Notes: generated by a model from the sequence alone, not told the origin. DNA of 56,026 bases from Zygnema cylindricum (GCA_037447655.1 JBBHKE010000423.1:126001-182026), one strand, 5' to 3'; positions 42,358 to 54,801 are shown, counted from the first letter of the stretch. Translations and numbers: made by a program.

Positions 42358-45300
42358 TCAACCAAGCGAAGACAACCTGGGAAAAGACGCAGAAGTTCGA
42401 ATAACAGGAACACGGTGCTGGCGGGACATGGCTTCTGTCAGTCGGACCATTTGTGCTTTCAGTTGATTGATTCTCTGCAATACATAACCCCCCCCGACCG
42501 CACATGTGCATCAAAAACTCAGGTCATTAAAAATTTCCTCCAACTGTAAATTTGTTCAATCTGTTAAATTCAGAAAATGAATAAATCTCAAGATCAGGCT
42601 GGCAAACCTTACGCCATTCCTCAAAATCCTTCATAGCTTTATGGAATTCACGACAATTCCATGCTTTCTGTAGTTGGAAATGCCCTGTGTTTGAGTTAAC
42701 TGAAAAGCTTTTTTGTAATCAATGAGCAAGACACCTTAGCAATAGTAAACGCACGCATTTGATGGTCAAATTTTGGCACAATCAAAAATAATACCGACGT
42801 AGAACCCTGTGCACCGCAACCGGAACATCTTCAACCTCTACATTGAGGAATCAATTCTGTCGTCTAACAGAAACAAAATCCATGGGCATGCGGACAGAAC
42901 AGTGCAGTGCATTCACATACATCAGAAGCTATAACAATTTTTGCAAGTGAATAATTTACAGAAAACCACCAAAAGCTTAACCCACATGCGCTAGTCCAAA
43001 TTGAAGTATAACGACTGAATCCTCATGGCCAAAAACTGGACCATACTTGTCCTGAGTGTGCCCTTCTGAGCAACCTTTCCTGATTTGAAGGTGTTCAGGC
43101 AAACTTACGTCATCTCGCTTTTTCAATAGCAACTGCAGTTGTTCATTTCGGCGCCTCTCCAACTGCCATCTTTGAGCAAGAAATACTAGCCCCACAACTG
43201 CCGCAGTCAAAGCAGTGGCCCACAAAGCACCTTGCTGCTCCTCCAGACCTGCCCAGATGCGTCTCACCAAGCCTCCCCTCTCGCTCCACCATGTTTCTCC
43301 CAGGCTGAGGCTAAGCCAGCTTGACCTTTGGGCCGCGTTCCTTCGACTACCAGCCAATGGCCCCTGATTATTAGCTGCTCTTATAGCCTCCGGAGTGTCG
43401 CATTCGCGTTCACTAACTTGGTCTTGAATCTCCTCATTGGAGGTTCTCCTAGACACACCCAAAAGATCACCACTAGCCTGTGCATCGCAAACACCATCGT
43501 CGACAGCCTCAGCAGGTGCCCTGTTGCCCTCAGGCCCAGATTCAGACCCAAGACTGTCCTCTGAGTCAAATGACGAAAGACCATCCTCGGCAGAGTCGAC
43601 TCCGCCAGACCCCTCAAGGGTATTTGGACGATTCTGTGATCCACAAGGAAAAACCAGGCCCGTGTCTTGAACAGAGAGACCGGTCGGAGGAGGAGCTGGC
43701 ATGTCAGTTTGAAGAAGTGTCCAACTCCGTGATTCTCCTTCCCTTCCCGAGCTAACTGGCCCCTGATGCGTATGAGGAAGAGGTCCTAGCACAACACTGC
43801 CAGGTGGCAGTGATGACGTGGATAAGTTTAGACCACCAGAGGAAGCACTGCCTAGGAATGACACAGTCCCAGCAGGAAGGGTTACTTGCCAACTTTCCCT
43901 GCCGAAGCTCTCACTTAAGTAAGCATTGAGTTCTGTGACACCGGCCATTGGCTGACTTTCATTATTAAAGAAGGTGCTTCCTGTTAGGTTAGAAACCTGT
44001 CCAGAACTCGCATTTCCTCCAGATTCCCCACCAAACTTCTCATGCCCCAGTGGTACTTCGTTATTTATCTGTGCTGGACCAAGAGAAGACCAGAGCTGGT
44101 CTGAGCAGAAAGGCAAGCCTGCGTGACTCATGCCTGACACGCTAGGTTGAGAGACACTCGCAGTCTGAACCGTAGGTGTGACCCCACTGAGAACTCCAGC
44201 AGCTGAAACAGCTAACAAGGCTGGGCCAGTAGAAGAGCCAGACGGTTGAAATTCGCGTTGCCACATCACAAACATGGGCCCTCCTGTGCCTCCAGACACT
44301 GATGGCTGTTCGTGCAAATCCGCCATTGGATCAGAAAATCTCGGCGCAACACTCGCAGGTTCGGATGGCCCCATGGCAACATTTTCTGTAGGCGACCCTG
44401 ATGGAGCAATAGATGGTGCATGTGACAGCCGGAACTCAGGAGCATCAAAATGGGCTGAATCAACTAGACTCGTTCCAAGCCCCCCAAGCGAAATTACACT
44501 GCTAGACGGGGCAAGACACGGAGAATTACGACTTGGCTCAATAGTTGAAGGTGTCAGGCTGGCCTGTCAAAGGACAAAACAGCGTCCATGTTAGGAGCAC
44601 ACTTGGGCACATCTAATGAACGTCTGCAGCGTATTTAGCAGCCAGACTGTAAATAATGGCGTACAGACCTTTACGTTTAGCGATTGCAATGACTGTAGAA
44701 AGACAGCACATGTTTCAGCAATAAACATGTGTAAGCTCCTGAAAAGAACAATCTCCAGTACTGAAGCCCACAAATACATAGTTCTACTTGGGAGTAAAGG
44801 ATTTCATACTCCAAAATGAAATTTCCCTTCAAAATCAACTGTGTTGTTGACGTTTAGAGAACCTACCTGAGATAGACTCAACAACTCCCATTCATGAGAT
44901 CCAGGCGATGGCTGCCGACTTTCTCCCAAGCTTGCCGTCACATGACTATCGGGAATTTCAGAAGACATCTCTGGCGCTGTCGATGACCCAGGTGTAACAA
45001 CAAAATTAGAAGCATCTTTCGTTTGCAAAACACTCGTCCCTGCAAAAACAACAAAAACAATGGCTGCGATGAGCATTAGAGACAACACAAACGGATTATT
45101 AAAGAAAAATGCCCGCCCGTGCCTAACACAATCAGTGTCTTGGAAAAAAAGATCAACTAGGGACACCCAAAGGTTAATCAAAAGAAAAAGTCTTTAATTT
45201 GTCACACAGTTCCAATGGTATGCAAGACAGACAATAATGAATAACAAGGAGAAGTTCCTGCAATATAAACTAGTAAAAGCTCGGTGACATAAGAAAACCG

Positions 45301-45872
45301 TATGGTGTCACACCAAACCGTAATTAGCGATTCCAGAAACAGGACTTAATTCTTTCCAGGGCTAGCATTCAGACGATCCAAGAACAAGCAATCGGCTGAA
45401 AGAGAATAATCTCAAATATACAACTGGAAGACACCACAACAAGCCCACCTATGGCATTTCCGTACAAAAAAACAATCTGTCCCTGTCAAAAGCCCAAATC
45501 AAACGATAATAACAACCTGCACATCCACGGCATCAGAAATGTCGTTCTATATGGCAATTAACGGGAAAAATTGCATTTCCAAAATATAAGATAAAGAAGC
45601 CTGTTTACTTCAAAAGTAGTCTTGTAAAACAGTAACAGACACACTTCCTCAACTTTCTTAGGACTTAGCAAGAACTATTGACTAATGGAGGGACTAATGC
45701 AGAAAGTAGCTGCCATTTAAACAGCACGTACCCATTGCACAACCTGCACCACATTCTACAATCTAAAGTATGACAAAAGGACATGAAGCAATAAATAAGC
45801 AGTAGGTGCACCACGAGAGACAGGAATTTCTGCGTCCTCTGAAATGTCGTCATCTCGAAAACCTCCCGCCAT
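42358..45872 (-). CDS. ATG8-interacting protein 1/2 (ATI)-like membrane protein, 5 exons
   Basis: Exons (minus strand) 45872-45812, 45039-44867, 44563-43109, 42667-42608 and 42474-42358 join in frame to 621 aa. ATI proteins are plant membrane proteins that bind ATG8 and deliver ER or plastid material for selective autophagy. Seen here: SHEWELLSLSQ at residues 68-78, whose W71-E-L-L fits the ATG8-interacting motif and whose context matches the EWEVVSL of Arabidopsis ATI1. A long Ser/Gly/Pro-rich disordered stretch follows, then ETWWSERGG (WW at about 503-504), one membrane segment at about 524-541 (ALWATALTAAVVGLVFLA) and AQRWQLERRRNEQLQLLL, all in ATI order. The last two exons give a helical tail. 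At 621 aa it is over twice Arabidopsis ATI1; the excess is in the disordered part. The first exon and its donor (gtgcac) are the least certain. Confidence 0.8.
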
Positions 45873-46082
45873 AGTGAAAGTGCAGTGCCTTCAGAGGACA
45901 GAGAAGGACTCAACGCCAAATTCGGCGGATTCCTGGCAAGAACAAAACCGAAGACAGGAAACAAATTTCAATGAACTTTAAAAAATGTAAAATCAAATAA
46001 ATAGCATTTCTAGACAGCATTCGTGAACGCAGGTCTATGAACCGTGAATAAAACAGACACATTATTAACTCAAAAATACATC
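45873..46082. other. Upstream flank of the ATI-like gene
   Basis: Presumed promoter and 5' UTR of the minus-strand gene; no TATA box was confidently found. It leads into the duplicated block at 46083. Confidence 0.35.
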
Positions 46083-47349
46083 AAATTAAGGACGGAAAAA
46101 AGATTAAGCAGGAATCTCAACAACCTCGTCAAAAAGTGAGTATTTATATGCAAATTGCTAAGCACAAAGGGGGCAAAGAGAGAGTAACATACCCGCTAAA
46201 ATTCCGTAAATGATAGTAAATCTGGAGAAGAAGCAACTTTATCAGTATGAAACTTCATGGCGATTCAAACTGGAAAGTATGGCAAAATTGCTAAAATACA
46301 GCAGTGATCAATTTCTGCATTTGATCAATCTTTAGCATTTACACGTCGCATTACAGATATCCTGGAAACGACATAAATACTAGTGTTGTGTATCGGTAAA
46401 AAACTTATCGCGATAACACCGATACCGATAGTTATCGTTATCGAACGGTCGGCGGTCCCGATATATTTGTACTTTCTGTACTTTCTGTCCGGAATGCTTT
46501 CTGTCCGGTAAACTGAACGGAAATTTACGTGAAATGTACGGCTTTTTACGGGAAATGTACGGAATTTGACGAAAAAATACGTTGCACTTTGTAGTACTTT
46601 TTAGGCGGTTAACTGTACATAAATTTGACGGGAATGTACGGAATTGTACCGATAAACTGATTATCATGAAACGGTAAAAAGACGGCGGACTCAAAGTACA
46701 ACGGATGCAGAATAACATTATGCGCGCGGCTAGAATCGAACGGACGACATTCAATGATAAAATAAGAGCGGACGGTCAGCGTGAGCGCCGACATCTCAGA
46801 ATGGCTTTTTTGGCGGCTTTGGCCAAAAAAGTCGATGGATTGACACGTGGCAGGTTTTTAGTGGATCTCAAAAAAGAAAGGGACAAAGCCACGGCGTCGG
46901 ATGTGGAAGGTACATCGCTTTAACTGGAGCCGTACTAAAGCCGTACATATATTATGCCGGCTACTGTCGGGGGAATAAGACGTACATATGAGTGTACAGG
47001 CCGTACATTTATCTGTACGGTTCGTACAGTTATCGCCGATAGTTATCGTTATCGGCATTATCGCCGATAAGTAGCCGATATTATCGGCTACTTATCGGCG
47101 ATAACACCAATAGCGATATATTGTACCAATATATCGATTATCGGGTCCCCGAAAAATGGCCCATATCGGTTATCGGAAAATCCTTACCGATACACAACAC
47201 TAATAAATACCCTTCTAGCATTTCTCACCAGTACAGTGCCTGATATAAAGTACTTTTTCTAGAATTTGTTCGTCTGTTTTGTTTTGCAAGTGGTCTATCA
47301 ATCCTTTGTACGGCAACTTGTTGATGAGCTCCAGAATCCAGAAAGTACA
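46083..47349. repeat. Duplicated block, copy 1 (46083-46380 and 47203-47349), split by a hAT
   Basis: Matches 49903-50352 almost base for base (for example gacggaaaaaagattaagca, ctggaaacgacataaatac, ggcaacttgttgatgagctc). It lies upstream of the ATI-like gene. The copies differ by a few substitutions and by the hAT insertion. Confidence 0.93.
46381..47202. mobile_element. Non-autonomous hAT element with intact 8-bp target duplication
   Basis: 822 bp with ends TAGTGTTGTGTATCGG and CCGATACACAACACTA. ATAAATAC flanks it on both sides (46373-46380, 47203-47210). The duplicated block at 49903-50352 carries the same site once (50192-50199) without the element, giving an internal empty-site control. 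Same family as 22882-24071. It has no transposase. Confidence 0.95.
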
Positions 47350-47459
47350 ATACCGTCTTCATAATTTCACCGTACTGCACAAGTCACGTCACAAACATTG
47401 GATCACTTGAGCACTCTATTCAAGGTAAAGGACTTCTGGGCTTGTACCTTTGTAACGGT

Positions 47460-47981
47460 ACACCGTGAATCGCTATTAGCGTTCATGACTCTAATTGAGG
47501 TACCCTATTTTTTTCGGCAAATTCTCAAATAGAATTAATGATTCTAAATGTTTTTAAACGTTATTTGAGGTACCCCATTAAATAGGGTTTATAACTCTAA
47601 TATGGTGCCATTTTAAATAGGGTGGTGTACAGACTGTCAGAGCCGTACTATTTTGTACTTTTTAAAGTAGAAAAGTACAGAAAAAATATTTACGATGTCC
47701 CGTAGTCGCGCTAACATGTAATTGCGTAAATATTTTCCGGCAGACGTGGATGTCAAAAAAACGCGACGGCGTACGATTTCAACAATTTCGTACATGCACA
47801 TATTTTAGTGTGGATATATTATGCGCCGAAAAATTTTACAAAGCAGTTTACAAATTAGAGTTAATGATAAATTAGAATAAAAGTTTTTTTGAAAAAAAAC
47901 TGAAATTCCCAATTAGCGTAAATAACTTTAATTGTTTCATTACGCTATCTATTTCATTACGCTAATAGAAATTCACGGTGT
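47460..47981. mobile_element. MITE-like element, ACACCGC family, copy B
   Basis: Termini acaccgtgaatcgctattag and its complement (ctaatagaaattcacggtgt, imperfect) bracket 522 bp of AT-rich DNA with repeated ctctaatt motifs. The 8-bp flanks do not match. Confidence 0.7.
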
Positions 47982-48518
47982 AGTTATTTGAGAAATCTTT
48001 TATGTCAAAAGTGCGATGGAAAAAACCATAAAGGTACAAAGGGTTTCAAAAAATAAAAGGAAAAAACGTTTGATGCTAAAAAATTAGCCAAAGGAAACTA
48101 AGGAAAAGAAAACATGTGAAGACACCAAATCTAACTGGAATAACTGCCAAAACCAAGCAAATTTACTAAAGATGACACTATACAAATTGACTACACAACC
48201 ATAACAAACTAAACTCCATAGTCCACACCCCCGAAGATCGTGGATGTGGATTGGATCCTTGGGTGGAAGATCCGAGAGGCCATAAGAAATTGTAGCGGAA
48301 GCGGCCATAAGAAATTTTACGTACACTATTTACTGGCGATACGGGCCGGTATCCTTCGTACATGTTTACACTTGCAGTTTTTGCAAGACCATACTGTACC
48401 ATGATCTGGAATTCATGGTTTCAGAGTGATGCAGTTTCCGTACACTACACTACGGTACAGACTAGGTTTCTTTAGTATAGTACTGTAATGTACAAAAAGT
48501 TGCAAGATTCAGTAGAGT
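47982..48518. other. Unassigned AT-rich spacer
   Basis: No gene or recognisable element. Short open frames on the minus strand (48084-48402) lack domain signals. Confidence 0.35.
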
Positions 48519-49021
48519 ACACCGCGAATCGTAATTAGCGTAATATACGCTAATTCCGTCACCCCAAATTTTGACTCTATCCCCATAAATAGAGTACATT
48601 ATTCTACATTATTCTTTACGTCATTTAAGGTATTTTTTGAATGAGCGTTAATAACTTTAATACAGTGTCGTTTTAAATAGTGTGGCGTACGGTCGGTGTC
48701 TGACCGTGCAAAATTGTACTTTATTAAGTAAAAAAGTACAAATAATGATTTATTACAAGTCGTTATCATGTAACTGCGTTTTAACAATCCGCATAGTGCA
48801 AACGTCATAGTGACGATAAACTATACGTTTTGTCAGGTTTTGTACGAATACCTAATTTACAGTAGAGATATTCAGCACGTCGAATTAGAATACTTAAATA
48901 AATTAGAGTAAATTTCTTTTTGAAAAAGTTCTATCACACAAATTAGAGTTCATAACTCTAATTATTTTTTTCTCTTTTTTTACTCTAGTTTTTTCTTTAC
49001 TCTAATTACGATTCGCGGTGT
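48519..49021. mobile_element. MITE-like element, ACACCGC family, copy C with 8-bp target duplication
   Basis: 503 bp with termini acaccgcgaatcgtaattag and ctaattacgattcgcggtgt, flanked by AGTAGAGT on both sides (48511-48518, 49022-49029). The 8-bp duplication points to hAT-type mobilisation. This is the best-preserved copy and defines the family ends. Confidence 0.85.
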
Positions 49022-49902
49022 AGTAGAGTATCGAAGAAGAATATGGCCGTAGAGTACAAGAAAAAGAGTAAGTAAATTGTTTTGCCGTACTGTGGAACTC
49101 TAAAAGTGGTGCCACAAAACTGTGCCACAATAATAGTGGGCGGTACACTGAAATATGGAATTTAAATAGGGAAATGATCATGGCAGTGACTATTTTGGTT
49201 GCGCACAGTCATTTATGTCACCTTGTCAAAGATTGTACGTTTTAAGTACACAATGATAGAATTAAGTACCGTTGAGTTTAAATTTGACGGTCAATTAGGG
49301 TATTTTGGCATGTAACCGAAACTTAATCTTGTTACTTTGTTTTTTAGCGAAGATTCTCCGTACATCTTTAAGATCATTCAGATGAAAACGCAAATAACTT
49401 GTTACTTAAGAAAATGGCTTACGTAGACGTGCACGAAACAATGTGACAGATGAAGTGGTACATAAAATGAGGCGAAACTTCCACTCAGCTTCAATTTGAG
49501 GCGTCTCTCCGCACGCTGTACAATTTTGTGACTTCGTAATGTCCGTACGCCACATTGTCGACGTGTCGAAACCCTAAAATACCTTTCGCTGTCGCACAAA
49601 AATGCGGTTTCGTTTTTCGTCTTCCCATTTGCTGACAGGTGCCCAATGTTTTTCCTACGCCGACTGTGTGAAGACACGTGTGTTTGAGAGAGACGGTGTA
49701 ACACGGTTACAGAATTGGGTACTTAGTAGCTAGGGCTAGGCTGCTATAGTTGCGATTTCAGAGCAGCCCAGTTGCAATGCCAGAGCAGCGCAGCTGCGAT
49801 TCCAGACCAGCGCAGCATAGCAGCATAGCAACTTAGCGGCGCAGCGGCGTAGCAGCGCAGCATAGCAACGCCGCAATTGTGTAGATTGAACTGTATAGTT
49901 CT
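49022..49902. other. Repeat-rich spacer with a GCAGC-type array
   Basis: 49156-49325 is the partner of the 34885-35045 dispersed repeat. 49745-49872 is a short imperfect array of gcgcagc and catagcag units. An open frame at 49402-49704 (minus) is not recognisable. Confidence 0.5.
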
Positions 49903-50352
49903 AAATTAAGGACGGAAAAAAGATTAAGCAGGAATCTCAACAACCTCGTCAAAAAGTGAGTATTTATATGCAAATTGCTAAGCACAAAGGGGGCAAAGAG
50001 AGAGTAACATACCCGCTAAAATTCCGTAAATGATAGTAAATCTGGAGAAGAAGCAACTTCATGTGTGAAACTTCATGGCAATTCAAACTGGAAAGTATGG
50101 CAAAATTGCTAAAAGTACAGCAGTGGTCAATTTCTGCATTTGATCAATCTTTAGCATTTACACGTCGCATTACAGATATCCTGGAAACGACATAAATACC
50201 CTTCTAGCAATTCTCACCAGCACAGTTCTCACCAGCACAGTGCCTGATATAAAGTACTATTTCTAGAATTTGTTCGTCTGCTTTGATTTGCAAGTGGTCT
50301 ATCAATCCTTTGTACGGCAACTTGTTGATGAGCTCCAGAATCCAGAAAGTAC
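49903..50352. repeat. Duplicated block, copy 2 (keeps the empty hAT site)
   Basis: About 450 bp paralogous to 46083-46380 plus 47203-47349, same orientation. ATAAATAC occurs once at 50192-50199. A further small tandem repeat (ttctcaccagcacag, 50212-50240) distinguishes this copy. Confidence 0.93.
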
Positions 50353-50355
50353 AGT

Positions 50356-51073
50356 ACACCGCCAATCGCTATTAGCGTGTACGTTTGAATAGTGAATACT
50401 ATTATTTAGCGTGGTGTACGCTAATTAAGAATTTGAAGATTTTGGGAAAAAACATACATTCTAATTGTTTACTAATGCTTATTTGGGTCTCTGAAAATAT
50501 AAATGTCGGTCGCAAACATGCATATGCTAATATATGTACCCGTCCAATTATTTTGAAATCGTATGCCGTCACTAAAAACATTCGTACGTACATTTCAGAC
50601 TATTTTACCACAGTTAAGCGTCGACGCTACACCGTAAAGTTTACATTTTGTGTCCAGTTGTAAGAAGGGTAATTTGTACGGTTGTAATGTTTACGCAACG
50701 CTTGTTGTATAACTCCGTTTGTCGACAACATTCTCGCCCGTGTGAACATTTTCATGAATTTACATGTGAAAATTTTATAGTTAAACGACAACAGTATGAG
50801 TTGAGACAAATAGTATATATCTATGAGACAAATAGTACTAACGTCATAATGACGTCAAAATATACGGGCTGACGGTTTTCGTATGTCTAAATAATTTAGT
50901 GTTTATAATTACAGCACGGATAAACATAAGCTAGTATAGAGTACTTAAATAAAGTATAATAAATTTCCTATGTGAAAATGTTCTATCACAATAATTAGCG
51001 TTTACAACTCTAATTGTTTTTTTTTGTTTTTTTGCTCTAATTTTTTCTTTACTATAATTACAATTTGCGGTGT
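50356..51073. mobile_element. MITE-like element, ACACCGC family, copy D
   Basis: 718 bp with termini acaccgccaatcgctattag and the degenerate complement ctataattacaatttgcggtgt. It abuts the right end of duplicated block copy 2. Internal blocks (ctaacgtcataatgacgtca) match copy E. Confidence 0.7.
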
Positions 51074-51587
51074 ATCGTAATTTCAGTGTCGTCACGTACG
51101 ATTTTCGTACATGGTACGCACTGTACTATCGCATTGTACATGGTAAAGACCATGACGATGCCAAGTGGATGGTTTAATTTGCGTTTCGCTCATGTAGGAG
51201 GTTTGATTAAGCTTAAAAGTTTCACATTGATTTGAGCGTTCGATCTCAATCTAATGAACGATATGAATGAATGGACTGAATATATCATACAGTATTAAAT
51301 ATTTTAATGTTAAATCTAGAATACACATTAAACCATTAGCACTATTCAACCATTATTTGTTTAAACAGAATATAAATGGTTTTTGTTTATTTTATAATAC
51401 GGTGTCGCCTGTCTATTTTTCATATTTTTTTTTATCAATGCATAATATCACAAAAAAAGAAAACAAAAAAAAGACAAACAAAATAAATAACCACAATACA
51501 ACCTTGATCACATAACAAATATGCAATAAACAAATGTAAACATAACAAAGAAAAAAATAAGAAAAAAAAAACATCAAACTTAACTAG
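51074..51587. other. AT-rich region without a gene
   Basis: Homopolymer-rich A/T sequence. The open frame at 51267-51515 is Asn/Ile/Lys-rich by composition only. Confidence 0.4.
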
Positions 51588-52130
51588 GATTCAACCAACT
51601 TAGTCCAAAGACTCAGATGGTTGAGCAACATCATTGTCAGCTCGATGGCTGACTAACACTACAAACACGTATTTTCTTTTATATTTATTGATAGTTAGAG
51701 TATGTTGATTACTTTATGTACTATTATTAGTTTTCGATCAAGCACCTTAGTCGAAGACCTAGATGGTTGCATAAACATCATTATCAGCTCAAATGCTGAC
51801 TAAAATTACAATCACTTATTATTTATTAATTTTCGTTGTTTATTTTAGTAGATTGATTACTTTGAGTACTTTGTTTTTTTTTTTTTTTGTGATCAACCAA
51901 CTTAGTCCTAAGACTTAGAAGGTTGCATAAACATCACTATCAGCTCGGAGGCTGACCAACATTACAAACACTTGTTTTCAATCATAATACTTGTTTATTA
52001 GAATACATTGTTACTTTGAATATTTTTTTTTTTGTTTTTCCGATAAACCAACTTAGTCTAAATACCAAGAAAGATGTTAAACATCATTATCAACTCAAAG
52101 GCTGACGAACATTACAAACATTGGTATATA
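51588..52130. repeat. About 150-bp tandem repeat, four diverged copies
   Basis: Units starting near 51588, 51738, 51892 and 52046 share caaccaacttagtc, aacatcattatcagctc and ggctgac...aacattacaaac. The array runs directly into the TCA microsatellite. Confidence 0.85.
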
Positions 52131-52187
52131 CTTTGAATACTTTGAATACTTTGTAGTTTACAAGTAGTTTCCCGGTAGTTTCATATA

Positions 52188-52552
52188 TCATCATCATCAT
52201 CATCGTCGTCGTCATCATCATCGTCAACAACATCATCATGATCATCATCATCATCTTCATCTTCATTATCATCATCATCATCGTCGTCATCATCATCGTC
52301 ATCATCATCATCGTCAACATCTTCATCATCATCATCATCATCATCAACAGCATCATCATCATTACATCATTATCATCATCATCATCATCATTATATCATC
52401 ATCATCATCATCATCATCATCATGATCATCATCGTCATCATAATCGCAACATCATCGTCATCATCATCGTCGTCATCATCATCATCATCGTCATCATCTT
52501 CATCATTACAGGATCATCATCAACAATATTATTATCATCATCATTATCATTA

Positions 52553-52588
<36 letters not shown>

Positions 52589-52816
52589 TTTCATCACCAT
52601 CATCATCATCATCACCATGATGATGATCGTCATTATCATCATCATTATCAACATCATCGTCATCATCATCATCATCATCATCATCATGATCATCGTCATC
52701 ATAATCGCAACATCATCGTCATCATCATCATCGTCATCATCATCATCATCGTCATCAACTTCATCATTACAGTATCATCATCAACAATATTATCATCATC
52801 ATCATCATTAGCATTA

Positions 52817-52849
<33 letters not shown>

Positions 52850-53263
52850 ATTTTCATCATCATCATCATCATCATCATCACCATGATCATGATTGTCATT
52901 ATCATCATCATTATCAACATCATCGTCATCATCATCATCATCATCATCATCATTGTTATCATCATCATCGTCATCATCGTCATCATTACTGTATCATCAT
53001 CAACAATATTATCATCATCATCATTATCATTATCATTACATCATCATCACTATCATCATCATCATCATCATCATCTTCATCATCATCATCATCCTCATCA
53101 TCATCATCATCATCATCACCATGATCGTCATTATCATCATCATTATCAACATCATCGTCATCATCATCGCAACATCATCGTTATAATCATCATCATCGTC
53201 ATCATCATCATCATTACAGTATCATCATCAACAATATTATCATCATCATCATCATTATCATTA

Positions 53264-53294
<31 letters not shown>

Positions 53295-53306
53295 TTAATC
53301 ATCATT

Positions 53307-53345
<39 letters not shown>

Positions 53346-53766
53346 GTCATCATCATCATCATCATCACCATGATCATCATCATTATCAACATCATTGTCA
53401 TCAACATCATCATCGTCATCATCATCATCATCACCATGATCATCATCGTCATCATAATCGCAACATCATCGTCATCAGCATCATTGTCATCATCATCATC
53501 GTCATCATCATCATCATTACAGTATCATCATCAACAATATTATCATCATCATCATCATCACCATGATCATGATCGTCATTATCATCATCATTATCAACAT
53601 CATCTACATCATCATTATCATCATCATTACATCATCATTATCATCATCATTATCATCATCATTACATCATCATTAACATCATCATTACATCATCATTATC
53701 ATCATCATTACATCATCATTACATCATCATTACATCATCATCATCATCATCGTCATCATCATCAGC
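52188..53766. repeat. Giant (TCA)n microsatellite with higher-order structure
   Basis: About 1.58 kb of TCA/TCG triplets. It is not uniform: a block with cagtatcatcatcaacaata and a ccatgatcatgatcgtcatt block recur, the caacaatatt landmark falling at 52521, 52782, 53001, 53229 and 53532 (spacing 219-303 bp). Open frames of poly-Ile, poly-His or poly-Ser in all forward phases are by-products. Confidence 0.97.
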
Positions 53767-53999
53767 CCATCTTACAGTAGGAGCAGACAATGCTCTAAAA
53801 AAATAAAACACTAATAATTACCTTTTTTACATAAGAATATATAAACTCATAACCAAACAATAATAAGGAAAGAGCACGAAACAAACAATTCCCAAACCCT
53901 CTAAGATGTAAGCGAAAAAGAGGTTTTTGTGTCATAATGAGTTTACCTAAAATAAAACTCCCAAAAGCCGAAAAAAAACACACTTACACCTGAATAGCA
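53767..53999. other. AT-rich flank of the microsatellite
   Basis: No supportable gene. A minus-strand open frame at 53795-53983 has hydrophobic stretches but no other sign of being an exon. Confidence 0.3.
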
Positions 54000-54620
54000 A
54001 AAAACACATAATGTCGTATACATAATGACAATTACAATATGTATAACATATCGAATAATATTCCTATCTTATGTAACTGATATAGTATAAAACGTTATAA
54101 AACGTTATAATACATATTTAACATAAGTAATATTTGTAATATATACAATAATGCACGTTATTATGTGTTTAATATGCTTGAAGCATGAGTTATATTATAA
54201 CCAATGTATATAATCTTAGTTGAAGTAAAATATATGAACAACTGTTACAACTACTGTTATAGTTGTACTGTATACTTATAACAATTATATTAAATAAAAT
54301 GTATTGGTTAGACATAATTGTAATAAACATAATGTAATGGTTAGATATAATTGTCATAACATATATAACATAACAGTTAGTTTCAACTGTTATAATTACT
54401 ATAAAGTATTAGTTTATTATACTTATAATAATTAACATAATATAACGGTTATATACAACTGTTATAATATGTATAATATAACAGTTAATTTTAACTATTA
54501 AGATAAATATAATGTAAACTGTTATAAAAAATATAATGTAATAGTTAGTTAACACTAATAATTAACACATTGTAACAGTTAGATATAGATGTTCAAATAT
54601 ATATACTAAAATAGTTAGTT
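54000..54620. repeat. AT-rich degenerate array of TAACNGTTA-type units
   Basis: Repeated taacagtta, taacggtta and aactgttataa words alternate in both orientations through the region with imperfect spacing. Base composition is extremely AT-rich. No gene is visible. Confidence 0.65.
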
Positions 54621-54756
54621 CTCTAATAAGATGAAACATCTTGGTAGAGTTGCTGCGTAACCACTCTATTTAGATTTGAAGAGGTGGAAGGAAACCATTG
54701 TTGGCTTCTTGTTGAGAAGAAGAGGGAGAAACTAAGCATATAAAAACTATGGCGGT

Positions 54757-54758
<2 letters not shown>

Positions 54759-54801
<43 letters not shown>

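Noticed and set aside
42977-44374. 465-codon minus-strand frame as a complete single-exon gene
   Set aside because: It begins inside a longer exon (upstream acceptor at 44563) and runs past a strong donor (gacgtaagt at 43109) into intron; the spliced five-exon ATI-like model explains it better.
44804-45181. Second N-terminal membrane segment for the ATI-like protein (FVLSLMLIAAIVFVVFAG)
   Set aside because: It lies upstream of a good acceptor (tttttgcag before 45039) and is best read as the pyrimidine-rich end of intron 1; the phase fits with the first exon ending at 45812.
52238-53566. 442-codon open frame rich in Ile, His and Ser
   Set aside because: It is the translation of a TCA/TCG microsatellite; all forward phases and the reverse strand are equally open.
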